From contig OZ231127.1 in assembly GCA_965153355.1 (NCBI GenBank), positions 69,316,001 to 69,380,000 on the forward strand: a stretch of 64,000 bases of DNA, given 5' to 3'. Source of the DNA: Flaccisagitta enflata (taxonomy: Eukaryota > Chaetognatha > Sagittoidea > Aphragmophora). Made by a program: the position numbers and the translations under genes. The notes under the pieces were generated by a model, which did no database searches, was not told the DNA's origin, and was given only the letters and a program-made list of their open reading frames with translations. Shown in pieces: positions 1 through 16,123 of the stretch. Numbering within the stretch: the stretch's first letter is position 1; each line of letters starts with the position of its first letter.

Positions 1-360
1 TTTTGCATACAATGTTTTGTTTATTATCAGTATATTGGATCAAAGTCAACCTTATGCTATATAAGCCTATAGTGTTTTGTCCACTGACTGTGTATCCTAC
101 TATGGGAAAAGGAAAGGCTGGCACGACTATAAATCATGAGGTCTCATGGACATTTCCTTCTAGGTTTAAATGTGAATGCGCATCTCATCGAACATGTCAT
201 CTTTGCCTTGCTTGCACTTGTACTGATTATTTACTATATCGAAAGTTCTGATTGCCCCAATTATCTCAAGTCTAGACGAGATCATTTATATGTCATTTCA
301 GACATTAAAGTCAATTAGGCGAACGTGTGATTTTTTTTTATACGCACACACACACAAACT
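1..360. other. no gene seen
   Basis: AT-rich sequence with only short chance open frames. No splice-framed coding segment, repeat or RNA gene was recognised. Confidence 0.5.
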
Positions 361-1339
361 GGCAGAGTCTGACCACTGACTCTTTCACTGTGGGCCGACC
401 TTTCTCAGTACCTCAAAGGGCACTTTTATGCCAAAAATGGAAAAACAAAAAACGCCAAACCTAATCTTTAGACCATATGTTTGATATTAACCAGCCATAG
501 GACGATATCTTGACCGGAAGTAGGTGCCCACTATGTAATCACCCGGACTCTGGCTCTGAAAGCTGAGATAGCTGATTGTCAAATACAAAGGGAAAATAGC
601 AAAATCCAAAATGGTGAGAGGTACCCAAAAATGGAGACCAGTCCCTTGTAGGCCATCAACAAAAGGCAAGAATTATCAAAAAAAATTACCTTAAGTCCCT
701 GGTGTACATAGGTAAAAAAAAAATAAAACTGGTTTTTTTGCTCTTCCCCCTTCCATAGGATTACAATGGGAAGTTACTCATTGATTTTTAAAAATCGCAT
801 TTGGTAGTATTGTGCAAAAATTATAAGCGGTACCCATGTATAGAAACCTGATTATGAAACCTAAGAGTCTTTTCTTCAAATTTCTTTAATAATATTGTCC
901 TAATATTTGGGTGTACTATGGTTTAAAAAAAAAAAGAAGCTACTGACTCCATCATTTTTGACAGAATAAGCCTCATCGGGCAATGTTGGAGCGCTGTAGC
1001 CCGCCCCTAAATGAAAAAATCAGCCAAAATTGAGATTGGTACTATACAAACTAACTATTACCCTTCAATTCCAGCTATAGTTGTTTCCTTTTTTTCATTT
1101 TTCAATTTTGACAAAATTAACCATCTCAGCTTCCACAGCCAGAGTCTGAGCGATTACATAGTGGGCACCTACTTCCGGTCAAGGTATCGTCCTATGGCTG
1201 GTTAATATCAAACATAAAGGCTAAAGATTAGGTTTGGCGTTTTTTATTTTTACATTTTGGTTATAAAAGTGCCCTTTAAGGTCTTGAGACGTTTTTGCTC
1301 ATATAGCCCACAGTGTCTTTCGGTAGTCGAGGCTTTGCC
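361..1339. mobile_element. foldback element with ~200 bp inverted arms
   Basis: The left arm (about 361-575) reappears as its reverse complement at about 1125-1339. Landmarks are CACTGTGGGC at 386 facing its complement near 1303-1312, and a strongly conserved block around 482-570 / 1127-1211. The conservation is high enough that the same short peptide is readable from both arms in opposite orientations. The ~550 bp between the arms has no recognisable coding potential. This is the structure of a non-autonomous foldback or MITE-type element. The flanking target duplication was not resolved, so the ends are approximate. Confidence 0.7.
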
Positions 1340-2551
1340 CTTATAATATACTATGCGGGAATCTTTGGCGATGTTCTTTTTAGTAGCGTGCATGTAACTC
1401 TTTAACCCGCTCTGTCTATCGGTCCGTCGGTAACTGGTTTTTGGAGTTTGTACGCGTTTTTGGCATCGCTGATCCTGCAAAACGCTTGAATATTTTCTTT
1501 TATCGCTGCCCCTGCCCGCCCGCACGCGACTTGGGTAGCGAAGCATCCTTCCTTTTTTTTTGTAAGAACGGTGTTTACAATATTAACAGCCTAAGATTAA
1601 GAAATAAGAACCAAAAGCTCAAATCTTTAAAAAATCTCAAATCTTGAAAAATGATTGTTAATTTTAAACAGTGGTGTATCTGAGCCAAGATTCTAGAAAC
1701 TGCCGCCTCCGATCTGTGTCAGACCTAAATATCGTCCATGTATTACTATATATAACTAAAGATAACTATCTATAAGTAATTGTAACAATAACTAAATATA
1801 ACTACACATTTTTGAAACAAAATGTTGTGACACTTGGTTGTGAGCTATCTTTTAAGAAAGTTACAGATGGCGTCATTGGCGTGTCTACTGTTGATACTTA
1901 GACAGGATGACATCTTGTCATGTGGTGCGAGGCATAATCATTGTCAAAAATCTCATCACATTTGGGTGTTAGGGTGTAAAACGTTTTTTTTTGTATAGCA
2001 TCATCAAAATAAATCCCTTATGAATCTATTTGTCATAATAAAGATTCATTTTGATAATCATTCAGAATCAATCATTACAAATATTTTGATTTGTACAAAT
2101 TACAATGAAAAATATATATTTGACTTATCAAAGTGTATAAATTGGCCTGAGATTATAAACTGTGAGCCTTTTTGTGAAAAAACCGAGTTCTTATGTCATT
2201 GTGAGAAAATAACGGAGGCAAGTGCAGTATCAAAGCCGGAGAGAGAGCCTGTAAGCATAACGGGAGTTAGTCTCATCACCGAAACAATCTATTCCGACTT
2301 TTGCCGACGTTATGAAAAAATCTATTCACACTGCGAGACACTCCGATATAATTTGGACGTTTTCCCGTCAAATACATATACTAGGGCAAAATTTTTTTTC
2401 GTGACGTGAGTTCTAAACGGGAACTTTTTGTCGCGTGACTCGGACAATATTTGTAACTTAAGCAGAGGTTCTCACCTCCCGTAAAGGGCGGTGACCTCTT
2501 CCAACTTCCTCCAACCCCCCCCCCCCCCCACTAAAACAACTGCATAAAACA
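1340..2551. other. 5' flank of the ROCO gene, no gene seen
   Basis: Contains a weak member of the GTCGCG-hairpin family near 1380-1535 and a poly-C run at about 2515-2529, just ahead of the ROCO start codon. A 129-codon open frame at 2020-2409 has no recognisable domain or splice context and is treated as chance. No TATA box or other core promoter element could be defended. Confidence 0.4.
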
Positions 2552-3665
<1,114 letters not shown>

Positions 3666-3760
3666 GTGATTTGCTTCTACAAGCTAGAAAATCAATCTTT
3701 CTTTGCATTGCCTCAGACTAAAAACTTTCAGAAGATGAACATGATCATTTTTTTTAACAG

Positions 3761-3917
3761 GATTGCGGGCTCTTCCTCGACTTCCTCCATCATCTCAGCT
3801 CAAGACGATTTGGGCAGATGATTGTTCCCTCAAATCACTACCAAGCAATCTGTTTGAATGCCAGTTGGAAGAAGTATGTTTGGGGGGCGACAGAGGTATG
3901 ATTATGGTCATCTATTC

Positions 3918-3948
<31 letters not shown>

Positions 3949-3961
3949 CGATGACGATGAC

Positions 3962-4015
<54 letters not shown>

Positions 4016-5282
4016 AATGATGATTGAAGTGAGAGGTAAACAAAAAGAATATCTTCCTCATTCAGGATTGAAGGAACTTCCGCCTCTTTCTTCATCATGC
4101 TCATTGAAGACATTGAATCTGGAGAACTGCTCATTGGAATCACTTCCTGCGAGTTTGTTCCACAGCAAATTGGAGGAAATCAATTTGAATGGAAACGAAG
4201 GTGAGCCACGTTGAGCAATTTGATGCGACAGTTCAAAAGAGAATCATGATAATGATCATAAATAACCACAGATATTCGAATGCGCATGAACTTGAGCCAT
4301 TTCTTGCCAACTGGGCGATTTTTAGTCGCTGACTAGCGACTCTACAAGAGGCTTTGCCCATCCATCGGTTCATCCGGTCAGTACCCACCTAACTCCACGA
4401 AAGCGATTTTTTTAGATTGACGTATAAACGCGCAATTCTCGTGTCTATAGACCGCGACGATATTGTAGCCCATTTAACCCTAGATGACTTGTTGGGATGG
4501 GTAAAATTGTCATCCAGTTTGCATGAAATGGCTCAGATTTATGCTTATGAGGTATGATTTGAAACTACATCGCATGATGTTTTATGCCTCATCATAGATT
4601 GTGTAGTTATTTCTATATTGGCAATCAGGTAAAATTCTGTACAGTGCCTTGACATGCGCTCTATTGAAGCTAAACTGTACCATTTCCAGGATTAAAGTCT
4701 CTGCCCCCTCTTTCTTCATCATCGCAACTGAAGAAACTGACGATGAAGAAATGCGCTCTCGAGTCACTTCCTACAAATTTGTTCCACTTTCAGTTGGAGG
4801 ACGTTTGTCTTGATGGAAACAAAGGTGAGAAATGAGAGGTGTGACTTATTCGCTATTCTTTGCAATATTCACATTGGTAACAATGAAGATGATATTATCA
4901 TTTGCATTTCCATGCATCATTTCCAGACTTAAAGTCTCTGCCACCTCTTTCCTCATCATCACAACTCAAGAAGCTGACGGTGAACAAATGCTCTATTGAG
5001 TCACTTCCTGCAAATCTGTTCCACTATCAGTTGGAGGATGTGTGTCTTGATGAAAACAAAGGTAAGGGAAGAATGGCGTGACAGCGTAGCTCTTTTTGGC
5101 AACCTTCATTAGCGAATGATCATTAGTAGTGATACCATTATTTTCAGGTTTAAAGTCTCTGCCGTCTCTTTCTCCATCATCACGGCTGAAGAAACTGACG
5201 ACTAAGAAATGTTCCCTGGAATCACTTCCCACGGATCTCTTCAATTGTCAATTGGAAACCGTAATTGTGGACGGCAACGACG
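3761..5282 (+). CDS. ROCO LRR exons 2-6 (five 135 bp modules)
   Basis: Exons are 3761-3895, 4066-4200, 4690-4824, 4927-5061 and 5148-5282, each exactly 135 bp. Each begins just after an acceptor with a variant of G-L-K-x-L-P-x-L, contains the core N/D-C-S-L-x-S-L-P, and ends L-N-G-N-x-G|gt. Each therefore encodes 45 residues, about two LRRs. The intron between exons 2 and 3 carries (GAT)n. The intron between exons 3 and 4 contains one member of the palindrome family at 4324-4341. All five are open in the shared frame. Confidence 0.8.
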
Positions 5283-7729
<2,447 letters not shown>

Positions 7730-7829
7730 GTAAATGAAGAATTGAAGATGACAATAAAATGATACTGATGACGACAACAACGATAATGAAGATGACGACG
7801 TTGACGACGACGACGACGACGACGACGAC

Positions 7830-7920
<91 letters not shown>

Positions 7921-7923
<3 letters not shown>

Positions 7924-10390
7924 GTAAGGTATGGTAAGGAAGGTGTCGAAGAGGACGGTGTCGGTGAAGGTGAAGGGCGTGCAGTTGACGTCGACTTATC
8001 AGCCGGTATGGGATGGAGGAAATGGAGGTGTCGTGGAGGAAGAGAAAGAGGTGATGGCTGAGCATGCAAGGTGGAAAGGGAAGGGTGAGCTACTGGTGAT
8101 AGGTGGCGATTTCAACGCGCACATTGGAGGAGGTGAAAGGAGGGATGGGTGTGGGCGTTTTGGTCTCAGAAAGTCGAATCGGCAGGGGTTAGATTTACTG
8201 GAGTGGTGTGAAGCGAATGGAGTGGTCCATGCCAACAGTTATTTTCAGCACAAGAGAAGAGGGACGTGGAACAGTAACTTTAATGGAAAGTGGTATGAAT
8301 TGGATGGCTTCTTGATGGTAAATGAACAAAGAAGGAGGCACGCGAGAAAAATAAATACAGTGATGGAAGCCACAATCTCCGATCATAAGCCAAAGAGACT
8401 CGTTCTGGACTTGAAGCAAAAGGCATGGAGAACAGTTTATCAAGGAAAGAGAACGCCGAGGATAAATCATTTAAGATTGAAAGAGGAAGACAAGGAACGG
8501 GAATATAAAAGGAAGGTGAAAGAAAGAGTGAGACAAATGAGCGAAGGGGAAGGAGTCGACTCGACGGAATGGACCAAATTGCAGGAAGTGGTGATGAAGG
8601 TGGTGGAGGAAGTGTGTGGTCTGGAAGAGAGGAGAGTGGAAAATCCATGGATGGTGGGAAGGGATGAGGAGATTGAGAGGTTGAGAGGAAGAGTGAATGC
8701 GGCGGTAGAAGCGAGGAATGAGGCTAGGAGCAGGGTTGAGGAGGAAGAGGTGGTGGAGGCAGCAATAGAGGAGTTGAAGGCGGCGAGGACGGAGTGGAAG
8801 GGTGCAAGAGCGAGGTGGGAGAAGGAGTGGTGGGAGGAGATTCTGGAGGAGTGTGATAGGGCGAGCGGACGTGGGGATACAGGAGGTCTTTACAGAGGGT
8901 TAAGGAAGATGGAGAAAAGAGGTCAGAAACAAGCAGCAGTGGAGACTCAGCTTACAAAGGAAGAATTTAAGACGCATTTCGAAAAAGTTTCACATGAAAG
9001 ATTTGAAAACAAGCCAGAGGAGATAGAGGAAGCGGTGGGGATGGCAGAGGATCTAAGAGGAACGGAGCTAGCGGAAGAATGGGCTGAAAAATTGGAGGTT
9101 GAGCCTAGTATGGAGGAAATGCTAAGGGAAATGAGACTGATGAGAGATTCTGCACCCGGAGAAGATGGAATCCGGCTGAATTATTTGCTCCTAGGAGGGA
9201 AGGAGGTACACGAGAAAGTATTAAGAGTCATCAGAAAGATGTTCTCGAGTGGCGCCGAGGAGTGGGAAGACGCTCTTAAAACAGGTTTGGTGATACCTCT
9301 ATACAAGGCGAAAGGAGACAAAAACGATCCCGGCAACTATCGGGGAGTATGCCTGCTCTCGATGGGAAGCAGAATCTTGGCCAGGATAATGGCAACAAGA
9401 CTTAAGGAGTGGTCAGAAGCAATTGGAATCTTGGATGATAATCAGGCCGGGTTTAGGAGCGGCCGCTCGACCGCGGATGCAACGCAGTTGATGGTGAGGG
9501 TGCAAGAGGACGCGGTGGACTTGAGGAAGAGGATGGAAGGGGAGGAAGTGGAGGAAGGTGAATATCCTGCAGCACGTCTTCTCGACTTACGAAAGGCATA
9601 CCCCAGAGTTAATAAGCCAGCTCTCTGGGGCATCCTCAAGAAGTATGGATTGAGGGGGAACTTCCTCAGAACCCTTCAAAATCTCCACGAAACAACGGAG
9701 TACAAAATAAAAGGGAAGGACGGAAATAGTGAGACCTGGATCCCAGAAAGAGGCTTAAGAGAAGGCTGCCCCTCATCACCCGGGTTATTCAACATCTTTC
9801 ACCAGGTGGTGATGAGGGTGGCAGAAAAGAAGAGGAGATTGCAAGGAAGTGAAAAGAATTTGGAAGTTGGGCTGACTTTCAAATGGGTCCCGGGAAGCTC
9901 ATTCCCGTCAAAGAAAGCGGAAGATGGAAATTCAGAAGCGGTAAAAATAAACTTAGAAAAATCACTCTTTGCAGACGACACGACGGTGGTGGGTAAGAAG
10001 AAAGAACTTGAGGAGGGGGTGAGGAAGACTAAGGAGGTGATGGCGATGTTTGAGGAGAGAAACAACGATGACAAGGAAGAAGAACTGGTTTTTGGAGAGG
10101 AAGGCAGTGGGAAGGTGAGAATGCTCGGAAGTTGGCTAGGATGGAAGGAGGACATTGAGGAAAGGCTAAAAAGAGGTAATAAGTCGTGGTGGAGGACAAA
10201 GAAGAAATTGAAGGGAGCTAAATTTTCAAAACGGATGCAAGCAAGAGTCATCGAAGCATCGGTTGAGAGCTCTTTACTCTTTGACTGCCAGGTGAGGACA
10301 TGGACGACGGGGGAGATAAGCCGCCTCCAGAAGCAGGTGGATAAAGCCTATCGGTACGTGTGGAGGAGGGGCAATGAGCCTCCACTTATG
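7921..10390 (+). mobile_element. non-LTR retrotransposon, 5' part: truncated endonuclease + reverse transcriptase
   Basis: An open frame of about 820 codons begins abruptly out of a (GAT)n tract. The first ~125 residues are the C-terminal half of an APE-type endonuclease (GGDFNAHIG, then SDHKP); the N-terminal half is missing, as is typical of 5'-truncated insertions. The reverse transcriptase follows, with LVIPLYKAKGDKNDPGNYRG, the A-motif region DLRKAY, GLREGCPSSPGLFN, and the catalytic F-A-D-D at about 9968. The frame stops at 10402 only because another element is inserted at 10391; coding resumes at 14932. It lies in sense orientation within ROCO intron 8. The clade is uncertain. Confidence 0.85.
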
Positions 10391-11183
10391 TCGCAGTGTT
10401 GACGATCAAAAAACAATTTTTTCATCAAGTTTTCAGGTGTAAAACACACTTAAATCTTTTCCGTTTTGTTCCCTCCATCCTTTACACCAGTGGGGGAATA
10501 GCTAAGGTACCTATCGACATGCTTGAACCGATTCCAAGTCCAGAAACAAGAAGGAAATAGCAAAAACCTCTTTGGGAAATTCCACCAGAGGGAGAATCTA
10601 GCGTTGCGACATTTTCCTACCTCTTGAGTGTGATATCATATTTTCTTTGTATGATATAGACCCGAAGACTAATTGACCAGTCATGGGTGGTGCCATAGAC
10701 CTACGGTGCGACTTCTTGTGTTCACTGGTATTTACTCCCAGCCAAAAAGCAAAAATCCCTAAAAATATGTACCTCCCTCTGGTTGCGAAGCAAATTTGCA
10801 TATTCAGAGAAGTCAGGGAATTTTGATGTATTGTATTATCATAAGTCACTCAAACACAAAACCGCCATTTAATCTTCATCAGTTGGAACCCTGACCATCA
10901 TTAGGTCCCAAAAATTCACCCTCGCAAAAGTTTTTTTCCGCTTATTTTGACCTTACTCCAGAAAAAATATCAAGATTGAGGGCTTTTGAAAATATTATTT
11001 CTTGGACGTGAAAGTCTAAGACTGCCTCCACGAGTCAAATTTTGCATTTCCAAGAACATGGCTGTGATCTCTAGTGAATGTAGAACAGGGCCATGTGTTT
11101 ATTTTTTTGATTTTGTGCGTTTCTATGCAAACTTAGACTTTCACGCGAGAACACTCAAACAGAATTTTGCAGATTTTGTTTTC

Positions 11184-12360
11184 TAGTCAGGGAGCTTAAG
11201 GAAGTGTAGAGTCAATATTGCCAAAAAACTCTGGAACTTCATTACTCTGACATATTTTTTCGTGCTGAACACAAATCTGACCTCTATTTTGGAATATTTT
11301 TTTGGCCCACCCTTCAAAAATTCATTTTTTTGCAATTTTTTGGGTAAAAATGCATTTTTTTGGCTATTTGAAGTACACTATCATCACCTGGTTGCATCTT
11401 TTAATCAAACCTAACAAGAATTGAAATTAATATACAGTTTACAAGAACTTTGCAGCCATACAGGGATTGTGTATTGCCAATAACAGGCCAAAAATGACCC
11501 AAAACAGCCAAAAGCAGCAGTTTTTCCTAAAAACATCAGTGTTATTTAAAATTTTTTTGTCAATCACTCTCAATTAGGTCAGAACTAGGACAAATACACT
11601 TATTGAGAGCTTTAGACACTGCTATGGGATCATAACAGGCCAAAACCAGGCCAAAAATGGCTTCAAATGGCCAAAATTGGCATTTTCTTTGAATAGATCA
11701 TTGATATTCAAATTTTTTTTCACAAATCTCACTCAATCCTGTCAAGACTAGGTCTAATATGCTCAATAAGAGCTTTAGACATTGATATGGGGGTCATACC
11801 AGGCCAAAAACAGGCCAAAAATAGCCTAAGATAGCCAAAATTGGCATTTTCTACAAAAAGATGAATGTTATCGATAATTTTTTTGCCAATCTCACTCTAT
11901 CCAGTCAGAACTAGGTCAGATATACTCATTGAGAGCTTTGAAAACTGATACCAGGACTAAAACAGGCAAAAAATGGTTTAAAATGATCAAAATTAACATT
12001 TTTATCAAAAAAAATTACAGTTGTATGGAATTTTTTTACAAATCTCACTCATCCCAGTCAGAACGGGGTCAAATATACTTAACGAGATCTTTGGAAACTG
12101 TTTGCGGGGCTATAACAGGCTAAGAACAGGCTAAAATATCCTAAAACAGTTAAAATAAAAACTCTTGCGTAGAATTCCTTTGTAAATCTCACTATATCCA
12201 GTGAGAACTAGGGTGAATAAATTTTGGACATTGATACCAGGGTCATGATAAACCAACAACAGGCCAAAAATTGGCTAAAATGGTCAAAATTAGCATTTTC
12301 ATCAATCAAATCATTGTTATTAAAATTTTCAAACCAATCTGCCATTAAGCTCCCTGACTA
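11184..12360. mobile_element. terminal-inverted-repeat element with internal ~155 bp tandem repeats
   Basis: The 16-bp TIRs TAGTCAGGGAGCTTAA (11184-11199) and its exact complement (12345-12360) bound the element. The interior is about five degenerate tandem units of ~145-165 bp. Each has a core like AGAACTAGGTC...GAGAGCTTT followed by a stretch rich in AGGCCAAAAA/TGGCC (cores at about 11582, 11746, 11907, 12058 and 12202). TTC directly flanks both ends and may be the target duplication. No coding potential was seen. Confidence 0.65.
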
Positions 12361-12368
12361 TTCGGAAT

Positions 12369-12386
12369 AGAACGAGAGAGAGAGAG

Positions 12387-12427
<41 letters not shown>

Positions 12428-12579
12428 GAGAGAGAGATTTAATAGAGAGAGAGAAGAGGAGAGCAGATAGAAATTATGGCCAGAATAAAAGATGGTTGGA
12501 CTGGAACAATGCAGATACCAAGTTTAAGCAGGGTTTATCTTAAGTAAGGCCAGATTCTGTAAACTTGTTCATGAAATAA

Positions 12580-12638
<59 letters not shown>

Positions 12639-12733
12639 TGTGTTTCAGTCATTGTCCAAAGGCATTTGACACGAGAATGCATGAATGGATGAGTGAATAG
12701 TCGAACGAAAGAACGAACGATTGTTCTAACTGA

Positions 12734-12800
<67 letters not shown>

Positions 12801-12870
12801 TGTGCATTTGTGTGCGCGTGCCATAACCAGGAGAGAGAGAGAGAGAGAGAGAGAAAAGAAGAGAGAATGG
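12369..12870. repeat. (GA)n, (CT)n and (TG)n microsatellites
   Basis: Alternating dinucleotide tracts: GA at about 12370-12455, CT at about 12585-12634, a pure TG run at about 12737-12797, then GA at about 12830-12855. Open frames across them encode only simple dipeptide repeats. Confidence 0.9.
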
Positions 12871-14319
12871 GGCAGTAAAAGAGCTAGGAGGAGATAGAGG
12901 CTGGCAGGCTGGCTGGCTGGCAGAGATACCGACAGACAAAAAGACGGAGACAGGCTGGCAGAAAAACAGACTGATAAACTGAAGGAGATGGACAAATGGA
13001 GATAGACAATAGGAGACAGACAGAGGGAGACAGTCGGACTGACAAAGCAGTGTAGTGTTTCGATCTAGCTTCTGTTCTGACTTACGCCCAATGAGGATGG
13101 TGAATCTGAGTGAAAGGGGATCAAATGAAAGTTGAGGTAATCCTAGTCAAGATCCTGCTTTGTAGCTACTAGATAGACAAACAGAAATGTTGCCTCTTAT
13201 CCTAATTTGCATGGCTGAAATGTTTTCGCTAAGCAAAAACGGAAGATAATGAAAACAAGGCAAGGCCTGATACACAACCACCAGTTGCGGACAGGTGAGC
13301 AGGGGTGAATATGCGCGTTTCCCACTTTTGACTCATGCTGACAACAGACAGACCAATGGATTAATGGACCAATGGACCGACAGACAAAGCCTCTTATAGA
13401 GGTGCGTGTCCGCAACTCAAGAGAGGAAAACAGTGAAGGTCTTAAAATTCTTATCCCCATGCCCGTGTAGCGTTATGGTTTTGATTAAAGAACTTTGTTA
13501 TTGTCGGGTCTCCATTCTGCAAATACTTATGCCTCTACCCTTTTCCCTCTATAAAGCTGCGTCATGCATCTCTACAGAAGTACTGTCTGTCCTTCCGTTG
13601 GTCTGTCGTCCGTCGGTCCCTAGGTATGTCGTTACGCTTCCTCTAATATCGTAGCGGATGACGCGTAGTTGCCCGCAGGCCTCGTTTTAGTTGGCTGCGA
13701 CTCTACCCGCTATGTGCAGTCGTCAGTCCGTCGGTCGGTTAGTTGGTCGTCCCCTTTTTGCTTTTGAGCGCTTTTGAGCTTTTTGAGCATACAGCTCCCC
13801 TTCTCTACCTTCTCAGCACTGCTCCTGCCAACCCAATGACTAGAGATAGCCGTATCCGGCCTATTCTACTCTTATGACCAATGTCAATTGAGAAAGTTTT
13901 TGATATTCTTGTAACATAATTTTGTATATTTTGATATGGCATTGCACGGAACTTATAAACCATAGGCCAAAATTGCTTAAAGGGTCTGTTGGTGATGCCT
14001 GTAAAATGTTCATGACCCTGGGAGGCATTTTTGGGTGTCATATAACAATTTATCTAAAGGCTGTCAACCAAAAATTGCAAAATTTACTAATTCTAAGCTT
14101 TTTTTCACACTACAAGCTTTCTAAAAGTTGATTTATAGCCCTGACACTTGGCATGCACATCAAATGGACCCTAAATAAGTTGTATAGAAAAAAAATTAAT
14201 GTGTGATAATTTTCAGGTACCTAAATTAAGAAAAAAACATGTTTTTTTGTAATTGTTGAATTAAACGATTAAGTCTTTTAACATCTGATATATTAAAGAA
14301 AAATGCTGTTGTTACCTCC

Positions 14320-14645
14320 CTTAAGGTAAGGTAAGGTAAGGTAAGGTTGTAGCGCCCCTAGGCGAACTCCTGTTCGCATTGCGGGGGCCTCGTATATCGT
14401 TCCTCCGTTGAGTATAGTAGTGTTTTTTTTCTCGTTCCGTCTCCGCTTCCAATTGCCCATCTTTTTCCACTATACGTCTTTAGGATTTTCCACTTTTCCA
14501 CCCATCATACGCCACTTTGAACCCATTCACCGTCTTTTTTTCTCTTACTTCGTCAGGAATTTTATTCCAGATATTCGCTGCGCGAATATTAAAGAAATTT
14601 TTTCTAATTTCCAGTCTGGCGGTTTCAACTTTGAGCACATTTTAA
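14320..14645 (-). pseudogene. CR1/L2-like LINE 3' fragment
   Basis: Read on the minus strand from about 14638 down to a stop near 14483, the frame gives LKVETARLEIRKNFF, then NIRAANIWNKIPDEV and KKTVNGFK. This is the characteristic extreme C-terminus of CR1/jockey-type reverse transcriptase proteins (R..F..R..N.WN.LP..V...). It is followed by a short 3' UTR and a terminal (CCTTA)n tail (about 14325-14346 on the plus strand as GGTAA repeats). Everything upstream of the C-terminus is missing, so this is a dead-on-arrival 5'-truncated copy. Confidence 0.65.
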
Positions 14646-14927
14646 CTGGAGGTACTTCACATCAAGTACTACCTCCATGTCAAATTTCGTCAAAATGGAA
14701 GCGCTTAAAACATCAAAAATTGCATTTGAAGTTAGCTTTAATTTTACCATTTTTTTAAATTACATTTTTTGATATAGCGCCCTGACGAAAAAAGATTTTG
14801 CATTGATTTTTTGTATTTTAACACCCCATAGACTATTTTATAGAATGGTAAAAAAAAATTCATGAATATGCAAACTTCATTTTCATCACCCTTTGACTGG
14901 TCAAATTTCGTCTTCGTTTGCACTGTG

Positions 14928-15680
14928 ACTTATGCAGATGCAACGCGAGCACAAGAACATGGCGGATATCCGGGCAGAGCTGAAAGTAAAGTCGATCAGG
15001 TGGAAAGTAGAGAAGAGGGTCTTAGAGAGAATCGGGCATGTGATGAGGATGGACGATGAGAGGATGACGAAAGGGGTGGTGCTAGGATGGATGGAGGATT
15101 TGGAAAAGTGGAAGAAAAAGCCAGGAAGGACGAGGAAGACGGTTAACTATTGGAAGAAGCTTATGAAGGAAGCAGGTTGGGATTATTCAGAAGTCGGAGA
15201 GCTCACAAAGGACAGGAAGAAGTGGAAAGGAATGGTGAGTGAAAGGATGAGACACCTGGCGGAATACGAGAAGAGCAAGGGTAATCAGTGGACAGGCCCT
15301 TGGATGGAAAGGAACAAGAAGAAGGAGGTGCCAACGGAGTTAGTCTGCGAAGAGTGCGGGAAGCAATGTAGATCGAAGGGCGGACTAACTATCCATAAGA
15401 AAAGGATGCACAATATTTCGAAATTAAAAAAGTCGTTCAACTGCAACAAATGCGGAAAAACCTTCCCTCAGGAGGCAAACCTCCTGAACCACAAAAAGTT
15501 CAGCGGCGAATGTAGTGGCGAGATGGTGAGGGCAAGAAAATATACGGCAAAAAGAAAGGAATGCCCCCACTGTGGAAAGGAGATGGCCGCTACGAACGTT
15601 TCCCGCCACATACGAGAAGCCTGCAAGGGGCAGTGAGGCAAGCTGCTGTCGGCGGCGCAACGCCTTTCAAGTCAAGTCAA

Positions 15681-15681
<1 letters not shown>
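14928..15681 (+). mobile_element. non-LTR retrotransposon, 3' part: C-terminal zinc fingers and 3' end
   Basis: Continuation of the frame interrupted at 10390. It reads a basic helical segment (LERIGHVMRMDDERM, WKKKPGRTRKTVNYWKK) and then three zinc-finger-like units: CEECGKQC...H....H, CNKCGKTF...H....C and CPHCGKEM...H....C, stopping at 15636. About 45 bp later the sequence runs directly into (GAT)n. With the (GAT)n at the 5' junction, this indicates insertion into, or a tail made of, GAT repeats. C-terminal fingers of this kind are thought to bind target DNA or element RNA. Confidence 0.8.
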
Positions 15682-15754
<73 letters not shown>

Positions 15755-15767
15755 CGATGATGATGTT

Positions 15768-15802
<35 letters not shown>

Positions 15803-15826
15803 TGATAATGATGATGATGATGAAAT
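15682..15826. repeat. (GAT)n microsatellite upstream of LRR exon 9
   Basis: A pure GAT run, then a GAC/GAT mixture, ending 20 bp before the acceptor of exon 9. The same arrangement precedes exons 7, 8, 10, 11, 12 and 13. Confidence 0.9.
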
Positions 15827-15845
15827 CGTTCTTTGTCATTTGCAG

Positions 15846-16039
15846 GAATAAAGACACTCCCACCAATTCCTTCCAACTCGCCTCTGAAAGAACTACGGGC
15901 ACAAAGCTGCTCCCTGGAATCACTTCCTACCAAACTGTTTGATGGTCAGTTGAAAGAGGTATACCTGGATGACAACAAAGGTACGACTGAATGAGGATTA
16001 TAATGGAAGATGATTGTGTCTATGATGATGATGATAATT

Positions 16040-16123
<84 letters not shown>

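Larger units (their letters stand above)
10391..14927. mobile_element. 4.5 kb insertion splitting the retrotransposon
   Basis: The 7-bp direct repeat ACTTATG occurs at 10384-10390 and again at 14928-14934. Removing everything from 10391 to 14934 puts the two halves of the retrotransposon frame back in phase (...L-M then Q-M-Q-R-E-H...). The inner ends show a short imperfect inverted match (CGCAGTGTTGACGA against CACAGTGCAAACGA), suggesting an hAT-like non-autonomous element. Nested inside are the 11184-12360 element, GA and TG microsatellites, palindrome-family members near 13.4 and 13.7 kb, and a CR1-like fragment. No transposase was found. Confidence 0.65.

Noticed and set aside
2020-2409. 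129-codon plus-strand frame upstream of the ROCO gene
   Set aside because: No recognisable domain, no splice sites and AT-rich composition; it could be chance.
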